Part shown: one piece after another, positions 7,948-16,944 of the stretch
Numbering within the stretch: position 1 is the first letter of the stretch
How the letters are laid out: every line of letters starts with the position of its first letter
NCBI RefSeq assembly: GCF_012927405.1
Contig: NZ_JABBGM010000001.1
Span: forward strand, 1-64,000
Source of the DNA: Novosphingobium olei
Lineage (GTDB): Bacteria > Pseudomonadota > Alphaproteobacteria > Sphingomonadales > Sphingomonadaceae
Direction: 5' to 3'
Length of the DNA stretch: 64,000 bases
The notes under the pieces: generated by a model
Seen by the model: the letters and a program-made list of their open reading frames with translations, nothing else
What the model was told of the DNA's origin: nothing
The model's database searches: none
Made by a program: the position numbers and the translations under genes

Positions 7948-8808
7948 TTACCGCATCCGTGCGGCGATGATCCGGCCGATCGGATCGTCGGCAAGCGACC
8001 GCGCCCCCCGGGGTGCGGTCGTTTTCGTCTGCGCGACCGGTTCGGCGTAGGCGAGCATCCGGCGCGCGGGCGCGGGCGACAGAGGGGACGAGGAGGCGCT
8101 GGCGGCCTTGGCGGCGGGGCGCGGGCGGGCCGGCGTGTCGGTGGCGATGCCCGAGAGGAAGTCCGCGCCGATCTGCGAGCGATAGGGCGCGCGGGCAAGC
8201 GTGGCAGGCAGCGATGCCGAGGCGAGGACGACGGGCTTGCCGGTCATCCGCGCGGCGGGGTCTGCGGGTTCGTTGTAGATGAAGCCGTTGACCGGCCAGT
8301 GCGTGGTGCCCAGATCGCCGAGCGGGGCGTACCACACGCGCACTTCGCTCCAGTCGTTGTCGGGCGAGACGTCGATGGCGCGGACGTTGTCCTCGATCTG
8401 GCCGCGGCGGCCGCCGATGGGCGACCAGTTGGCATGGCGCAGCAGCACGGTGCGGCGGTCGATGATCCGGCTGACCGCGGCAACGTGGCCCAGGCGCATA
8501 GCGCCGTGGGGCGCAAAGCTCATCACCGCGCCCACCCTGGGCCGGCGGCCGCGCGCATACTGGTCTTCGGCCTGGTCCCACCAGCGCCAGGCATCGCCAT
8601 AGATCGCGATGCCGGACACCTGCCGGGCATAGGGCACGCATTCAAGGCCAGTATCGGCGAGGCCAGTATCGGCATCGTCGCCGACCGAAGCATCGTCGTA
8701 GCCCGCGACAGGCGCATCGATGGCGCGCGCCGGCGCGGTCGCGCCGAAGCCGGTTGCCAGCATGATCGCGAGCGGGATGCCCGTCCAAGTCCAATTCCGC
8801 ATGGGCAT
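7948..8808 (-). CDS. secreted CHAP-domain protein (putative peptidoglycan amidase)
   Basis: A 286-residue exported protein. The N-terminus (MPMRNWTWTGIPLAIMLATG, then an APARA cleavage region) is a Sec signal peptide. Roughly residues 50-165 form a CHAP domain with the expected Cys in LECVPYARQVSG, His in RLGHVAAVSRI and a downstream polar residue in LLRHANW. This fits cysteine amidases or peptidases that cut peptidoglycan. The C-terminal ~120 residues are Ala/Pro/Ser-rich and of no recognised fold. ATG 8808 lies close behind an AAGGCAG; ATG 8802 is also possible. It is divergent from der. Confidence 0.82.
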   Translation of the reverse strand: MPMRNWTWTGIPLAIMLATGFGATAPARAIDAPVAGYDDASVGDDADTGLADTGLECVPYARQVSGIAIYGDAWRWWDQAEDQYARGRRPRVGAVMSFAPHGAMRLGHVAAVSRIIDRRTVLLRHANWSPIGGRRGQIEDNVRAIDVSPDNDWSEVRVWYAPLGDLGTTHWPVNGFIYNEPADPAARMTGKPVVLASASLPATLARAPYRSQIGADFLSGIATDTPARPRPAAKAASASSSPLSPAPARRMLAYAEPVAQTKTTAPRGARSLADDPIGRIIAARMR

Positions 8809-8926
8809 GTTTCTGCCTTGCCGTGGTTGAGCAAGGCTTTCACACAATGGTTAACGGCTCTATAGCCAAAGTGAGTAAGAACGCCGTATGCTTGCCTTCG
8901 GCGCGCATAAGGGCCACGGGAGGACC

Positions 8927-10318
8927 ATGCGTCCCCAGGTTATCATTATCGGCCGGCCCAACGTCGGCAAATCCACGCTGTTCAACCGGCTCGTGGGCAA
9001 GAAGCTGGCACTTGTCGACGACCAGCCGGGCGTCACGCGCGACCGCCGCTTCGGCGATGCGAGCCTGCTGGGGCTCGACTTCACCATTGTCGACACCGCC
9101 GGATGGGAAGACCTCGATCCCGAAACGCTGCCCGGCCGCATGCGCCAGCAGACCGAGGCATCGCTGATCGGCGCCGACGTGGCGCTGTTCGTGATCGACG
9201 CGCGTGCCGGCGTCACCCCGCTCGACGAGGAGATCGCCCGATACCTGCGATCGAGCCGCGTGCCGATCGTGCTGATGGCCAACAAGGCCGAGGGCCGTTC
9301 GGGCGATCCCGGCATTTATGACGCGTTCGCGCTGGGCTTCGGCGAGCCGGTGGCCTTTTCCGCCGAGCATGGCCAGGGCCTGGCCGACCTGTTCGAAGCG
9401 CTGCGCCCGCATCTCGAGCCCAAGCAGGCCGAAGAGGACGAGGATGCAGACGAAGCGGGCGAGGACGAGGAGGAGTTCGATCCCGAATCGGTCCTCAAGC
9501 TCGCCATCGTCGGCCGCCCGAACGCGGGCAAGTCCACGCTGATCAACAAGCTGCTGGGCGAAAACCGCCTGCTGACCGGGCCGGAAGCGGGCATCACCCG
9601 CGATTCGATCGCCATCGACTGGCAGTGGTTCGATCCCGAGCGCGAAGGCTATCGCCCGGTCCGCCTGATCGACACGGCGGGGATGCGCAAGAAGGCGCAG
9701 GTGACCGAAAAGCTTGAGAAGATGTCGGTGGCCGATGCGCGCCACGCCATCGATTTCGCCGAAGTCGTCGTGCTGACGCTCGATGCGACGCGCGGGCTGG
9801 AGCACCAGGACCTCAAGATCGCGTCGATGGTGCTCGAAGAAGGTCGCGCACTGATGATCGCGATCAACAAGTGGGACGTGGCCGAAGATCCTTCGGGCCT
9901 GTTCCAGGGCATCCGCAAGGCGCTGGACGATGGCCTTGCCCAAGTGCGCGGCGTGCCGCTGCTGGCGATTTCGGGCCGCACCGGCAAGGGGCTCGACGAT
10001 CTGCTGAAAGCCGCCTTCGAGATCCGCGCGGCTTGGTCCAAGCGCGTCCCGACCGCCGCGCTGAACCGCTGGTTCGACGATGCGCTGGCCGCCAACCCGC
10101 CGCCGGCGCCGGGCGGCAAGCGGATCAAGCTGCGCTACATCACGCAGGCCAAGACCCGGCCGCCGGGCTTCGTCCTGTTCGGCACGCGGCTGGACGAATT
10201 GCCTGAAAGCTACCGCCGGTACCTGATCAACGGCATCCGGCGCGAACTGGGGTTCGATGCGGTGCCGATCCGGCTGACGCTGCGCAGCCCCAAGAACCCG
10301 TTCGCGACGAAGAAGTAG
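8927..10318 (+). CDS. der: ribosome biogenesis GTPase Der (EngA)
   Basis: A 463-residue tandem GTPase needed for 50S subunit maturation. Two complete G-domains are visible. The first begins IIIGRPNVGKSTLFN with DTAGW and NKAEGR; the second begins IVGRPNAGKSTLIN with DTAGMRKK and NKWD. A KH-like C-terminal domain follows, ending in LRSPKNPFATKK. An acidic linker (EEDEDADEAGEDEEE) joins the two G-domains. ATG 8927 follows GGGAGG; in-frame ATG 8888 is upstream and lacks a ribosome site. The DUF983 gene starts 4 bp later. Confidence 0.97.
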   Translation: MRPQVIIIGRPNVGKSTLFNRLVGKKLALVDDQPGVTRDRRFGDASLLGLDFTIVDTAGWEDLDPETLPGRMRQQTEASLIGADVALFVIDARAGVTPLDEEIARYLRSSRVPIVLMANKAEGRSGDPGIYDAFALGFGEPVAFSAEHGQGLADLFEALRPHLEPKQAEEDEDADEAGEDEEEFDPESVLKLAIVGRPNAGKSTLINKLLGENRLLTGPEAGITRDSIAIDWQWFDPEREGYRPVRLIDTAGMRKKAQVTEKLEKMSVADARHAIDFAEVVVLTLDATRGLEHQDLKIASMVLEEGRALMIAINKWDVAEDPSGLFQGIRKALDDGLAQVRGVPLLAISGRTGKGLDDLLKAAFEIRAAWSKRVPTAALNRWFDDALAANPPPAPGGKRIKLRYITQAKTRPPGFVLFGTRLDELPESYRRYLINGIRRELGFDAVPIRLTLRSPKNPFATKK

Positions 10319-10322
10319 GCCG

Positions 10323-10748
10323 ATGCCCGATGCCGCGCTGCCGCTGCCGTCTGCTGCCCTGCCGCATTCGCTGGGCGCGGCACTGGCGCGGGGCGCGCGG
10401 GGGCGCTGCCCGCGCTGCGGCGGCACGCATCTGTTCGCAGGGTTCGTCAAGCCGGTGGAACGCTGCCGCCTGTGCGGGCAGAACTGGACGCTGCACGCGG
10501 CGGACGACTTTCCCGCCTATTTGTCGATCCTGATCACCGGCCACGTGATGGCGCCGGTAATCATCGAGCTGGGGCTGAAGACCGAGCTTTCGCTGGGCGC
10601 TATGATGGCGCTGGTGGGCACGATGGCGCTGGTGCTGCTGATCGCGCTGCTGCGCCCGGCGAAGGGCGGGATCATCGCCTTTCAGTGGTGGATGGGCATG
10701 CACGGCTTTGCCGCGCGGCCCGGCCGGCGCGAGGCGCTGGGCGACTGA
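10323..10748 (+). CDS. DUF983 zinc-ribbon membrane protein
   Basis: A 141-residue protein. A zinc ribbon with CPRC and CRLC pairs lies at about residues 29-50 and is followed by two hydrophobic helices (SILITGHVMAPVIIE and MMALVGTMALVLLIALL). This is the layout of DUF983 proteins, which have no firmly known function. It is coupled to der with 4 bp between stop and start. Its last codons begin a 15-bp tandem repeat that carries the stop codon in each copy. Confidence 0.85.
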   Translation: MPDAALPLPSAALPHSLGAALARGARGRCPRCGGTHLFAGFVKPVERCRLCGQNWTLHAADDFPAYLSILITGHVMAPVIIELGLKTELSLGAMMALVGTMALVLLIALLRPAKGGIIAFQWWMGMHGFAARPGRREALGD

Positions 10749-10780
10749 ACTCCGCCCGACTGAACTCCGCCCGACTGAAC
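10742..10780. repeat. 15-bp tandem repeat at the DUF983/purU junction
   Basis: CGACTGAACTCCGCC occurs twice in full and a third copy begins (CGACTGAACT), spanning the DUF983 stop codon and reaching to just before the purU stop. The unit contains TGA, so expansion changes neither protein. It looks like a slippage product in the convergent intergenic gap. Confidence 0.85.
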
Positions 10781-10782
10781 TT

Positions 10783-11634
10783 TCAGCTCTTGAACACCAC
10801 CGTCTTGCTGCCGTTGAGCAGAGCGCGGTCGCCCAGGTGCAGGCGCACCGCTTCGGCCAGCACGCGGCGTTCGATGTCGCGGCCCTTGCGCACCAGATCC
10901 TCCGGCGTGTCGGCATGGCTGACCGGCTCGACGTCCTGATGGATGATCGGGCCTTCGTCGAGATCGGCGGTGACGTAGTGCGCGGTGGCGCCGATCATCT
11001 TCACCCCGCGCGCGTGCGCCTGGTGATAGGGCTTGGCGCCTTTGAAGCTGGGCAGGAACGAATGGTGGATGTTGATGCAACGGCCCGAAAGGAAGCTGGC
11101 GAGATCGTCCGACAGGATCTGCATGTAGCGGGCGAGCACGACGAGTTCGGCGCCGGTTTCCTCGACCACGCGCTTCACTTGCGCTTCCTGCTGCGGCTTG
11201 GTGTCCTTGGTGATCGGCAGGTGGTGGTAGGGCAGATCGCCGAACAGCGAGACGTTGAGCGCTTCCAAGGGATGGTTGCCGATGATCGCGACGATCTCCA
11301 TCGGCAGTTCGCCGATGCGGGTGCGGTAGAGCAGATCGCCCAGGCAATGGTCGAACTTGCTGACCATCAGCACGACGCGGCGCTTCACCGATGTATCGCG
11401 CAGCGACCAGTCCATGCCGAGGCTGGAGGCCATCGGCGCGATCGCGCCCCGCATGCCTTCGAGCCCGGCATCGGCGGCAAAGACCACGCGCATGAAGAAG
11501 CGGCCGGATTCGATATCGTCGAACTGCTGCGCCTCGAGGATGTTGGCACCCGCCTGGAACAGGCAGCCGGTCACCTTGGCGACGATGCCGGGACGGTCCT
11601 CGCACGAAAAGGTCAGGATCAATGGCGCGGACAT
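10783..11634 (-). CDS. purU: formyltetrahydrofolate deformylase
   Basis: A 283-residue enzyme hydrolysing 10-formyl-THF to THF and formate, which balances one-carbon pools. An N-terminal ACT domain ([26 protein letters not shown]) is followed by the formyltransferase fold with catalytic [14 protein letters not shown] and [12 protein letters not shown]. Length and domain order match PurU, as opposed to PurN, which is encoded elsewhere in this window. The ATG at 11634 is the first methionine before the ACT domain. It is convergent with DUF983 and downstream of an SDR gene on the same strand. Confidence 0.95.
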   Translation of the reverse strand: MSAPLILTFSCEDRPGIVAKVTGCLFQAGANILEAQQFDDIESGRFFMRVVFAADAGLEGMRGAIAPMASSLGMDWSLRDTSVKRRVVLMVSKFDHCLGDLLYRTRIGELPMEIVAIIGNHPLEALNVSLFGDLPYHHLPITKDTKPQQEAQVKRVVEETGAELVVLARYMQILSDDLASFLSGRCINIHHSFLPSFKGAKPYHQAHARGVKMIGATAHYVTADLDEGPIIHQDVEPVSHADTPEDLVRKGRDIERRVLAEAVRLHLGDRALLNGSKTVVFKS

Positions 11635-11723
11635 GACGTCTGGATTTCCCCTCTTGCGGGTGCGCTCATAGGCGAGCGGCGGGGGCGCGCCAACCCCCGC
11701 CGGCTTGCCCGGGCGGGCGTGTG

Positions 11724-12521
11724 TCAGAGCGCGCTGATGCCGCCGTCGAGCTTGAGTTCGGCCCCGGTCATGAAGCGGCTTTCGTCGCTGGCGAGGTAGA
11801 GCACGCCGTTGGCGATGTCCTGCGGTTCGCCCACGCGGCCGAGCGGGATCTGGCGGGCGAGCTTGCCCATCACCACGTCCTTGTCGAGATTGGCATTGGT
11901 GGCGATGCCATCGAGGATCGGGGTGTCGACGAACGTCGGGTGGACCGAATTGCAGCGGATGTCCCAGCCCCGCTTGGCGCAGTAGAGCGCGACCGACTTG
12001 CTCAGCATCCACACCGCCGCCTTGCTGGCGTTGTAGCCGGGCATGGTGTCGGACGCGATCAGGCCGGCGATCGAGCTGATGTTGACGATCGAGCCGGGCT
12101 GGTTCTCCTTCATCACCGGCAGCGCCTTCTGGCAGCCGAGGAAGACCGAATCGACGTTGATGGCAAAGCCGCGGCGCCAGTCTTCGAGTGTGGCCGTCTC
12201 GATGTTGCCGCGCACCCCGACGCCGGCGTTGTTGACCAGCACCGACAGGCCGCCGAGCTTGGCGACCGCCATGGCGATGGCCGCGTCCCAGTCTTCGGGG
12301 CTGGTCACATCGTGGCGCAGGGCGAAGGCGGTGCCTTCGCCAAGTTCGGCATTGATCGCGGCGGCCTGCGCGGCAGCGCCTTCGCCGTTGATGTCTGTCA
12401 GCAGCACTTTCGCGCCTTCGCGCGCCAGCGTCCACGCGTGCGCGGCACCAAGTCCCTGCGCGGCGCCGGTGACCAGCGCCTTCTTGCCTTCAACCCTGCC
12501 GGTACGCTCTGTCTTGGCCAT
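11724..12521 (-). CDS. short-chain dehydrogenase/reductase
   Basis: A 265-residue SDR oxidoreductase. The cofactor motif [12 protein letters not shown], the NNAG motif in VLVNNAGVG, the catalytic Ser in [10 protein letters not shown] and YNASK (Tyr and Lys) are all present. The C-terminal DGGISAL ending is typical of classical SDRs. An Asp in LLTDIN after the second beta strand favours NAD(H) over NADP(H). Substrate is not predictable. The NUDIX gene lies just upstream (24 bp) on the same strand. Confidence 0.88.
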   Translation of the reverse strand: MAKTERTGRVEGKKALVTGAAQGLGAAHAWTLAREGAKVLLTDINGEGAAAQAAAINAELGEGTAFALRHDVTSPEDWDAAIAMAVAKLGGLSVLVNNAGVGVRGNIETATLEDWRRGFAINVDSVFLGCQKALPVMKENQPGSIVNISSIAGLIASDTMPGYNASKAAVWMLSKSVALYCAKRGWDIRCNSVHPTFVDTPILDGIATNANLDKDVVMGKLARQIPLGRVGEPQDIANGVLYLASDESRFMTGAELKLDGGISAL

Positions 12522-12545
12522 GTCTTTTCCTCTCCGTGTTCGTTC

Positions 12546-13100
12546 TTATCGCAGTTCGGGCATGCGGGCGCCGATCAGCATCAGCATGCGCACGTCGATG
12601 CCGTAGCCCGCGGCGCGCTTTTCGGCGATGAAGGCATCGAACCCGTCCAGCGGCACGCGGTGGACGGTGATGCCCTCGCCTTCGGTGCCGCCCCCTTCGC
12701 CGACCTTCACCAGATCGTGCGCGCGGAACATCGTGAAGGCTTCGGTGACCATGCCGGGCGAGGAGAAGAATTCGCCGATCTCCTCCATGCGGCCGGCGCG
12801 ATAGCCGGTCTCCTCTTCCAGTTCGCGCGCGGCGGCGATGGCGGCATCCTCGCCCTCGCTGCCCTCGATATCGCCGATCAGGCCGGCGGGCATTTCGATC
12901 GAGGGGCGGCCGAGCGGCACGCGGAACTGTTCGACAAGGATCACGTGGCCTTCGTCGATGGCGAGGATGACCGCCGCGCGGATGTTGCGGGTGCGGCCGA
13001 CGTATTCCCAGCGGCCGCGCGTCTTGGTGACGATGAAGCGACCCTCCCAGCGGACTTCTTCGGGAATGTCGCGGAATTCGTCTTCAAGGCTCACGGGCAT
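12546..13100 (-). CDS. NUDIX hydrolase (ADP-ribose pyrophosphatase type)
   Basis: A 184-residue NUDIX protein. The box runs from AGLIGDIEG through AARELEEETGY at about residues 72-101, slightly longer than the canonical spacing. A following EFFSSPGMVTEAFTMF segment is typical of ADP-ribose or nucleotide-sugar pyrophosphatases (NudF-like). No signal peptide. It sits between an SDR and the TPM genes; a role in clearing ADP-ribose is inferred from the subfamily only. Confidence 0.85.
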   Translation of the reverse strand: MPVSLEDEFRDIPEEVRWEGRFIVTKTRGRWEYVGRTRNIRAAVILAIDEGHVILVEQFRVPLGRPSIEMPAGLIGDIEGSEGEDAAIAAARELEEETGYRAGRMEEIGEFFSSPGMVTEAFTMFRAHDLVKVGEGGGTEGEGITVHRVPLDGFDAFIAEKRAAGYGIDVRMLMLIGARMPELR

Positions 13101-13172
13101 GGTCCCATCGCTGCGCGGGGTGTGTGGACGCCGTTCGACACAAACGGCAGCGGGGAGTCAACGGCGCGCCTT

Positions 13173-13850
13173 TCACACCTCGATCAGGCGGTCGGGCAGT
13201 TCGTTGATGTCGTCGTCGGCGCGGGGGAAGTGCAGCGCCAGCACCGCGCCGACCTGTTCGACCGCGGCGATCATGCCGTCGGCGACGTGGCCCTGGCGCA
13301 AGTGGCCAAGCATGGCGTGCATCGCATCGCCCCAGACTTCGGGCGAAACCTTGGCGGCGATCGCTTCGTCGGCGATGATCTCTGCCCGGTGTTCGGCGAG
13401 CGAGAGATAGATCAAGATGCCGGTGCGGCCGGTTGTGCGGCTCTGCGCGCCGACGCGGAAGCAGGTGAGCGCACGGGCGTGGACGCGCGCCGCCTTGACC
13501 GGACCGGGCGTGAGCCACAGGCGCAAGGGAAACCACGCCATGAGCGCCAGCATGCCGAGGAACTTGAGCGTGGCGACGGTGAGTGCAAGGCCGAGCACGG
13601 CGCGCGGGCTCCAGTCGCTGGCCCACAGGCCGAGCACGCGATCGACCAGCGCGATGTAGAAATCGGGCGCGAGTTCGAGCGCGGCCAGCGCAAGCAGCGC
13701 GACAAACGCGCTCCAGCCCAGGGCCACGTCGCGATAGATGTCCGAGCGCGGGGTAATGATCGTGACGATCTCGCCCGCGCTGGACAGTTCGGCATGGGTC
13801 ACCGCCGCGGCGACGCGGGCGCGATCGGTGTCGGTTAGAGGATGCGTCAT
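13173..13850 (-). CDS. TPM-domain membrane protein
   Basis: A 225-residue protein. Residues 1-60 have a short TPM-like start (DTDRARVAAAVTHAELSSAGEIVTII) and residues about 65-125 contain two hydrophobic segments (ALGWSAFVALLALAALELAP and LALTVATLKFLGMLALMAWF). The C-terminal half (TGILIYLSLAEHRAEIIAD) resembles the TPM_phosphatase fold found near LemA. The ATG at 13850 is one base after the stop of the upstream TPM gene (TGACATG), so the two are coupled. Related to YgcG/Psb32-type proteins; function unknown. Confidence 0.8.
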   Translation of the reverse strand: MTHPLTDTDRARVAAAVTHAELSSAGEIVTIITPRSDIYRDVALGWSAFVALLALAALELAPDFYIALVDRVLGLWASDWSPRAVLGLALTVATLKFLGMLALMAWFPLRLWLTPGPVKAARVHARALTCFRVGAQSRTTGRTGILIYLSLAEHRAEIIADEAIAAKVSPEVWGDAMHAMLGHLRQGHVADGMIAAVEQVGAVLALHFPRADDDINELPDRLIEV

Positions 13851-13851
13851 G

Positions 13852-14643
13852 TCACCAGCTCCCCGACGATCCGCCGCCGCCGAAGCTGCCGCCACCGCCC
13901 GAAAAGCCACCACCGCCGCCCCAGCCGCCACCGCCGCCGCCGCCCCAATCGGAGCCACCACCCCAGCCGCCGGTGGGGAAGATCATCACGCCGGGGCTGC
14001 GACCATAGCGGCGCCCGCCGCCGCGCATCGCGCGCAGGAAGGGCAGGACGAAGAAGAAAAAGAAGATCACCAGGAACACCACCGTGCCGAAATCGAACTT
14101 CGGTTCGCTGGCCTTCTTCTGTTGCTGCGCGGCGCTGGCGGCGACCTTGCGCGCCTCGTCATCGGGCAGCCTGAGCTGGGCGATCAGCTGGTCGGTGGCG
14201 GCGTTGATCCCGCCGGCGTAGTCGTTCTGCTTGAAGCGGGGCACGATCTCGCGCTGGATGATCACGCTGGATAGCGCATCGGTGATGATGCCTTCGAGGC
14301 CATAGCCGACCTCAATCCGCACCTTGCGTTCGTTGGGCGCAACGATCAGCAGCGCGCCGTCGTTGCGCCCCTTGTCGCCGATGCCCCACGCGCGCCCCAG
14401 CCGATAGCCGTAGTCCTCGATCTCGTAGCCCTGAAGGCTGGGCAGCGTGACCACGACGAGCTGGCGCTGCGACTGCTGTTCGAGCGCGGCGAGCTTGGCA
14501 TCGAGCGCCGCGACCTGATCGGGCTGGAGCAGGTGCGCGTCGTCGACCACCCGGCCGGTGAGCTTGGGGAAGGTCTGCGCCAAGGCCGGGCTGGCGACGA
14601 GCGCCAGCGCGGCCATGAGCACGACAAGCAGGCGCTTGAGCAT
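13852..14643 (-). CDS. TPM-domain exported membrane protein (YgcG family)
   Basis: A 263-residue protein with a cleavable signal peptide ([18 protein letters not shown]), a TPM domain at about residues 28-150 ([56 protein letters not shown]), and a very hydrophobic helix ([16 protein letters not shown], about 191-206). It ends in a Gly/Ser/Trp-rich tail. This is the YgcG layout. The partner genes are a second TPM protein downstream and lemA 26 bp upstream, a widely conserved pairing suggesting an envelope complex; the biochemical role is not known. Confidence 0.88.
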   Translation of the reverse strand: MLKRLLVVLMAALALVASPALAQTFPKLTGRVVDDAHLLQPDQVAALDAKLAALEQQSQRQLVVVTLPSLQGYEIEDYGYRLGRAWGIGDKGRNDGALLIVAPNERKVRIEVGYGLEGIITDALSSVIIQREIVPRFKQNDYAGGINAATDQLIAQLRLPDDEARKVAASAAQQQKKASEPKFDFGTVVFLVIFFFFFVLPFLRAMRGGGRRYGRSPGVMIFPTGGWGGGSDWGGGGGGGWGGGGGFSGGGGSFGGGGSSGSW

Positions 14644-14669
14644 CGCCGGGGCGCTCCCCGCGCGCCCGC

Positions 14670-15347
14670 TTACTGGCCCGCCGCCTGGCTCGCGGGGGCG
14701 GCGGCGTTATCGTTGGCCGGGGCTGCGGCGGGCGCGGCCGGGCTGTCGAAGCTGACCGTGGGGGCGGTGTCGGCACCCGGCGTCGTGGCCTGGAACGGCA
14801 CCATCGGCTTGGCACCGTAGATCACCTTGGCGCCGATCACGGCGGGGAAGGTGCGGATGGTGGTGTTGTAGGCCTGAACCGCTTCGTTGTAATCGCGGCG
14901 GGCGACGGCGATGCGGTTCTCGGTCCCTTCGAGCTGGCTTTGCAGCGCGAGGAAGTTCTGGTTCGACTTGAGGTCGGGATAGGCTTCGACCGAGGCGAGC
15001 AGGCGCCCGAGGCCGGCCGAAAGCTGGCCCTGCGCCGCCTGATACTGCGCCATCTTGGCCGGATCGGTGACGTCGGCGGCGGAAATCTGCACGCTGGTCG
15101 CCTTGGCGCGGGCTTCGGTCACCTTGGTCAGGGTGTCCTGTTCCTGCTTGGCGTAGCCCTTCACCGTGGCGACGAGGTTAGGGATCAGGTCGGCGCGGCG
15201 CTGGTACTGGTTCTGCACGTCGGCCCACTTGGCCTTCGCGTTTTCCTCGGCGGTGGGGATCGAGTTGACCCCGCAGGCCGAAAGACCGGCAGCCGCAGCA
15301 GCGACGAAAGCAAAACGGGTGAGGCGGGACAGGAAGGAAGCGGCCAT
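14670..15347 (-). CDS. lemA: LemA family lipoprotein
   Basis: A 225-residue LemA protein. The N-terminus is a lipoprotein signal with lipobox LSAC. The helical LemA core follows: [81 protein letters not shown]. The C-terminal 50 residues are Ala/Pro-rich. ATG 15347 gives the shortest form with a complete signal. It is first in the lemA-TPM-TPM operon and divergent from mscL. Confidence 0.93.
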   Translation of the reverse strand: MAASFLSRLTRFAFVAAAAAGLSACGVNSIPTAEENAKAKWADVQNQYQRRADLIPNLVATVKGYAKQEQDTLTKVTEARAKATSVQISAADVTDPAKMAQYQAAQGQLSAGLGRLLASVEAYPDLKSNQNFLALQSQLEGTENRIAVARRDYNEAVQAYNTTIRTFPAVIGAKVIYGAKPMVPFQATTPGADTAPTVSFDSPAAPAAAPANDNAAAPASQAAGQ

Positions 15348-15551
15348 GGCTTTGAAATGTCCTCTCGTTCGCCGGCGAAACCGGCATCGTTGCGGCAATG
15401 TAGCGTGGTGGGGGTTGCGTTCAAGGGACGACACGAAACGTCATGCAGTCGCAAGGCGAGGTCCGATCTGCATCCTGATCCCGCTTGTCGCCCAGCCGGG
15501 CTGATGGCAAGCACCGGCAGGGGACGCAACGAGGAAGGGGAGCGACCGATC

Positions 15552-15995
15552 ATGAGCATGATGCAGGAATTCAAGACGTTCATCGCACGCGGCAACGTGC
15601 TCGACCTGGCGGTCGGTGTGATCATCGGCGGCGCGTTCGGCAAGATCGTCACCTCGCTGACCGAAAGCGTGATCATGCCGGTGGTGGGCTTCGTGACCGG
15701 AGGCGTGGATTTCACGCGCTTCTTCGTGCGGCTGGGGCCGATCCCGGCGACGTTCAAGGGCGATCCGACCAACTATGCCGAGCTGAAGGCCGCGGGGGTG
15801 CCGATGATCGGCTATGGCGATTTCATCACCCAGGGCGTCAACTTCCTGATCGTGGCCTTCATCATTTTCCTGATCGTCAAGGCGGCCAACCGCCTGCTCG
15901 AAAAGCCCAAGGACGAGGCGCCCACCGCGCCCGCCGGTCCGACCGAGGTCGAACTGCTGGCCGAAATCCGCGATGCACTGAAGGCCCGGGGCTGA
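15552..15995 (+). CDS. mscL: large-conductance mechanosensitive channel MscL
   Basis: A 147-residue MscL. TM1 ([22 protein letters not shown]) carries the Gly/Ala-rich pore face, and TM2 is [22 protein letters not shown]. The periplasmic loop of about 45 residues is longer than in E. coli, and the C-terminal helix ends [15 protein letters not shown]. It opens under hypo-osmotic shock. The ATG at 15552 follows a purine-rich GAAGGGGAG. A strong terminator and then the tmRNA gene follow. Confidence 0.97.
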   Translation: MSMMQEFKTFIARGNVLDLAVGVIIGGAFGKIVTSLTESVIMPVVGFVTGGVDFTRFFVRLGPIPATFKGDPTNYAELKAAGVPMIGYGDFITQGVNFLIVAFIIFLIVKAANRLLEKPKDEAPTAPAGPTEVELLAEIRDALKARG

Positions 15996-16027
15996 TCGGC
16001 GAGTCGACCGATCCGGCAATAGAAGGG

Positions 16028-16053
16028 AAGGGGCGGCCAAGACCGCCCCTTTT
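16028..16053 (+). terminator. rho-independent terminator of mscL
   Basis: AAGGGGCGG pairs with CCGCCCCTT across a six-base loop and continues into TTTTCATTT. It lies about 30 bp after the mscL stop and just before the tmRNA gene. Confidence 0.85.
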
Positions 16054-16080
16054 CATTTGAGCGCGCCGCCCTATATGGGT

Positions 16081-16440
16081 CCCTGCCGGTTTCGACCGGC
16101 TATGGTGATAAACTGCGGCGTGCAATAGGCACAGCGGACCCGGGGGCGGTACCCGGCGGCTCCACCATCACCACCGGCTGAGACAGGCCGGGCCTTGTTG
16201 TCGCAAGGGTGTTGATGGGGCCGAACTAGGATCGACGTGTGTTGAAAAGCGCTGTTTTTGCCCGGGCTGAGTAACCCGTTCAAGGCTCAAAACTCACAAG
16301 TGCCAACGACAACGAAGCACTTGCTCTCGCGGCGTAATCTGACGGCCTAACGGCCTGATCTTACAAAGTTAGAGCACGGTTCGGACCGAACCGGGTAACA
16401 GAATCGGAAACCGGGGGCTGGGGGCGAGCCTAGCAACAGA
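16081..16440 (+). ncRNA. ssrA: two-piece, circularly permuted tmRNA (alpha-tmRNA)
   Basis: The gene is in the alphaproteobacterial permuted order. The acceptor piece comes first and ends CGGCTCC-ACCA at 16167. A spacer follows, then the coding piece starting GGGGCCGAACTAGGATCGAC at 16214. GGGGCCG pairs with CGGCTCC (one G-U) to rebuild the acceptor stem. The tag reading frame 16302-16337 encodes ANDNEALALAA and TAA, ending in the -ALAA degron typical of ssrA tags. A CGGTTCGG/CCGAACCG hairpin (16376-16392) lies near the 3' end of the coding piece. Outer ends are approximate. It rescues stalled ribosomes with SmpB. Confidence 0.92.
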
Positions 16441-16491
16441 ATCGCCCTACTCACCCAAATCGATGGATTGCCCGTGCGCGGCGGGAAGGGC

Positions 16492-16746
16492 TCAGCCGCC
16501 GGCAGCGGCGGGTGCTGCAGAGCCGTTGCGCTGCGCGTGTTCGTAGCGCAGCGCATCGAGGATCTTGGCGCCGGCCATGAACACCGCGCCGGTGCAGGCC
16601 AGGAACAGCAGCTTGCCGCCAAAGCCCGGGTACTGGGTGAGGTAGACATGGCCCCGCTCGACCGCGCCGAGCGCGAGGGCATAGATGATTGCAAAGGCCT
16701 CGAACCGCGTCTTGATCAGGAACAGGCGTGCAATCTTGCCGAGCAT
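16492..16746 (-). CDS. small membrane protein of unknown function
   Basis: An 84-residue protein with an amphipathic N-terminus (MLGKIARLFLIKTRFEAF) and two hydrophobic stretches (AFAIIYALALGAVERG and GKLLFLACTGAVFMAGAKIL), ending in an Ala-rich tail. The ATG at 16746 follows an AGAGGA Shine-Dalgarno at good spacing. I do not recognise the family. It lies alone between the tmRNA gene and astA. Confidence 0.72.
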   Translation of the reverse strand: MLGKIARLFLIKTRFEAFAIIYALALGAVERGHVYLTQYPGFGGKLLFLACTGAVFMAGAKILDALRYEHAQRNGSAAPAAAGG

Positions 16747-16944
16747 TTTTTGTCCTCTTGCTGGCGACTCGATCCGCAACCTTCATGCCAGATGCAGATT
16801 TCCGCCCCAAGTGCTGGTTAATACCGTTTTCACTGTAAGGCGGGGCGACAGGTCGTGTTGTCACCAGCCTTTGCGGCCCTGAAACGGATGGCGGGGGAGG
16901 GCGTTCCGCTCGGCCGGATCGCCCTGCTCCCGATCCGGGACGCC

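Noticed and set aside
10742..10780. CRISPR-like repeats
   Set aside because: The 15-bp units are directly adjacent with no spacers and no cas genes are near.
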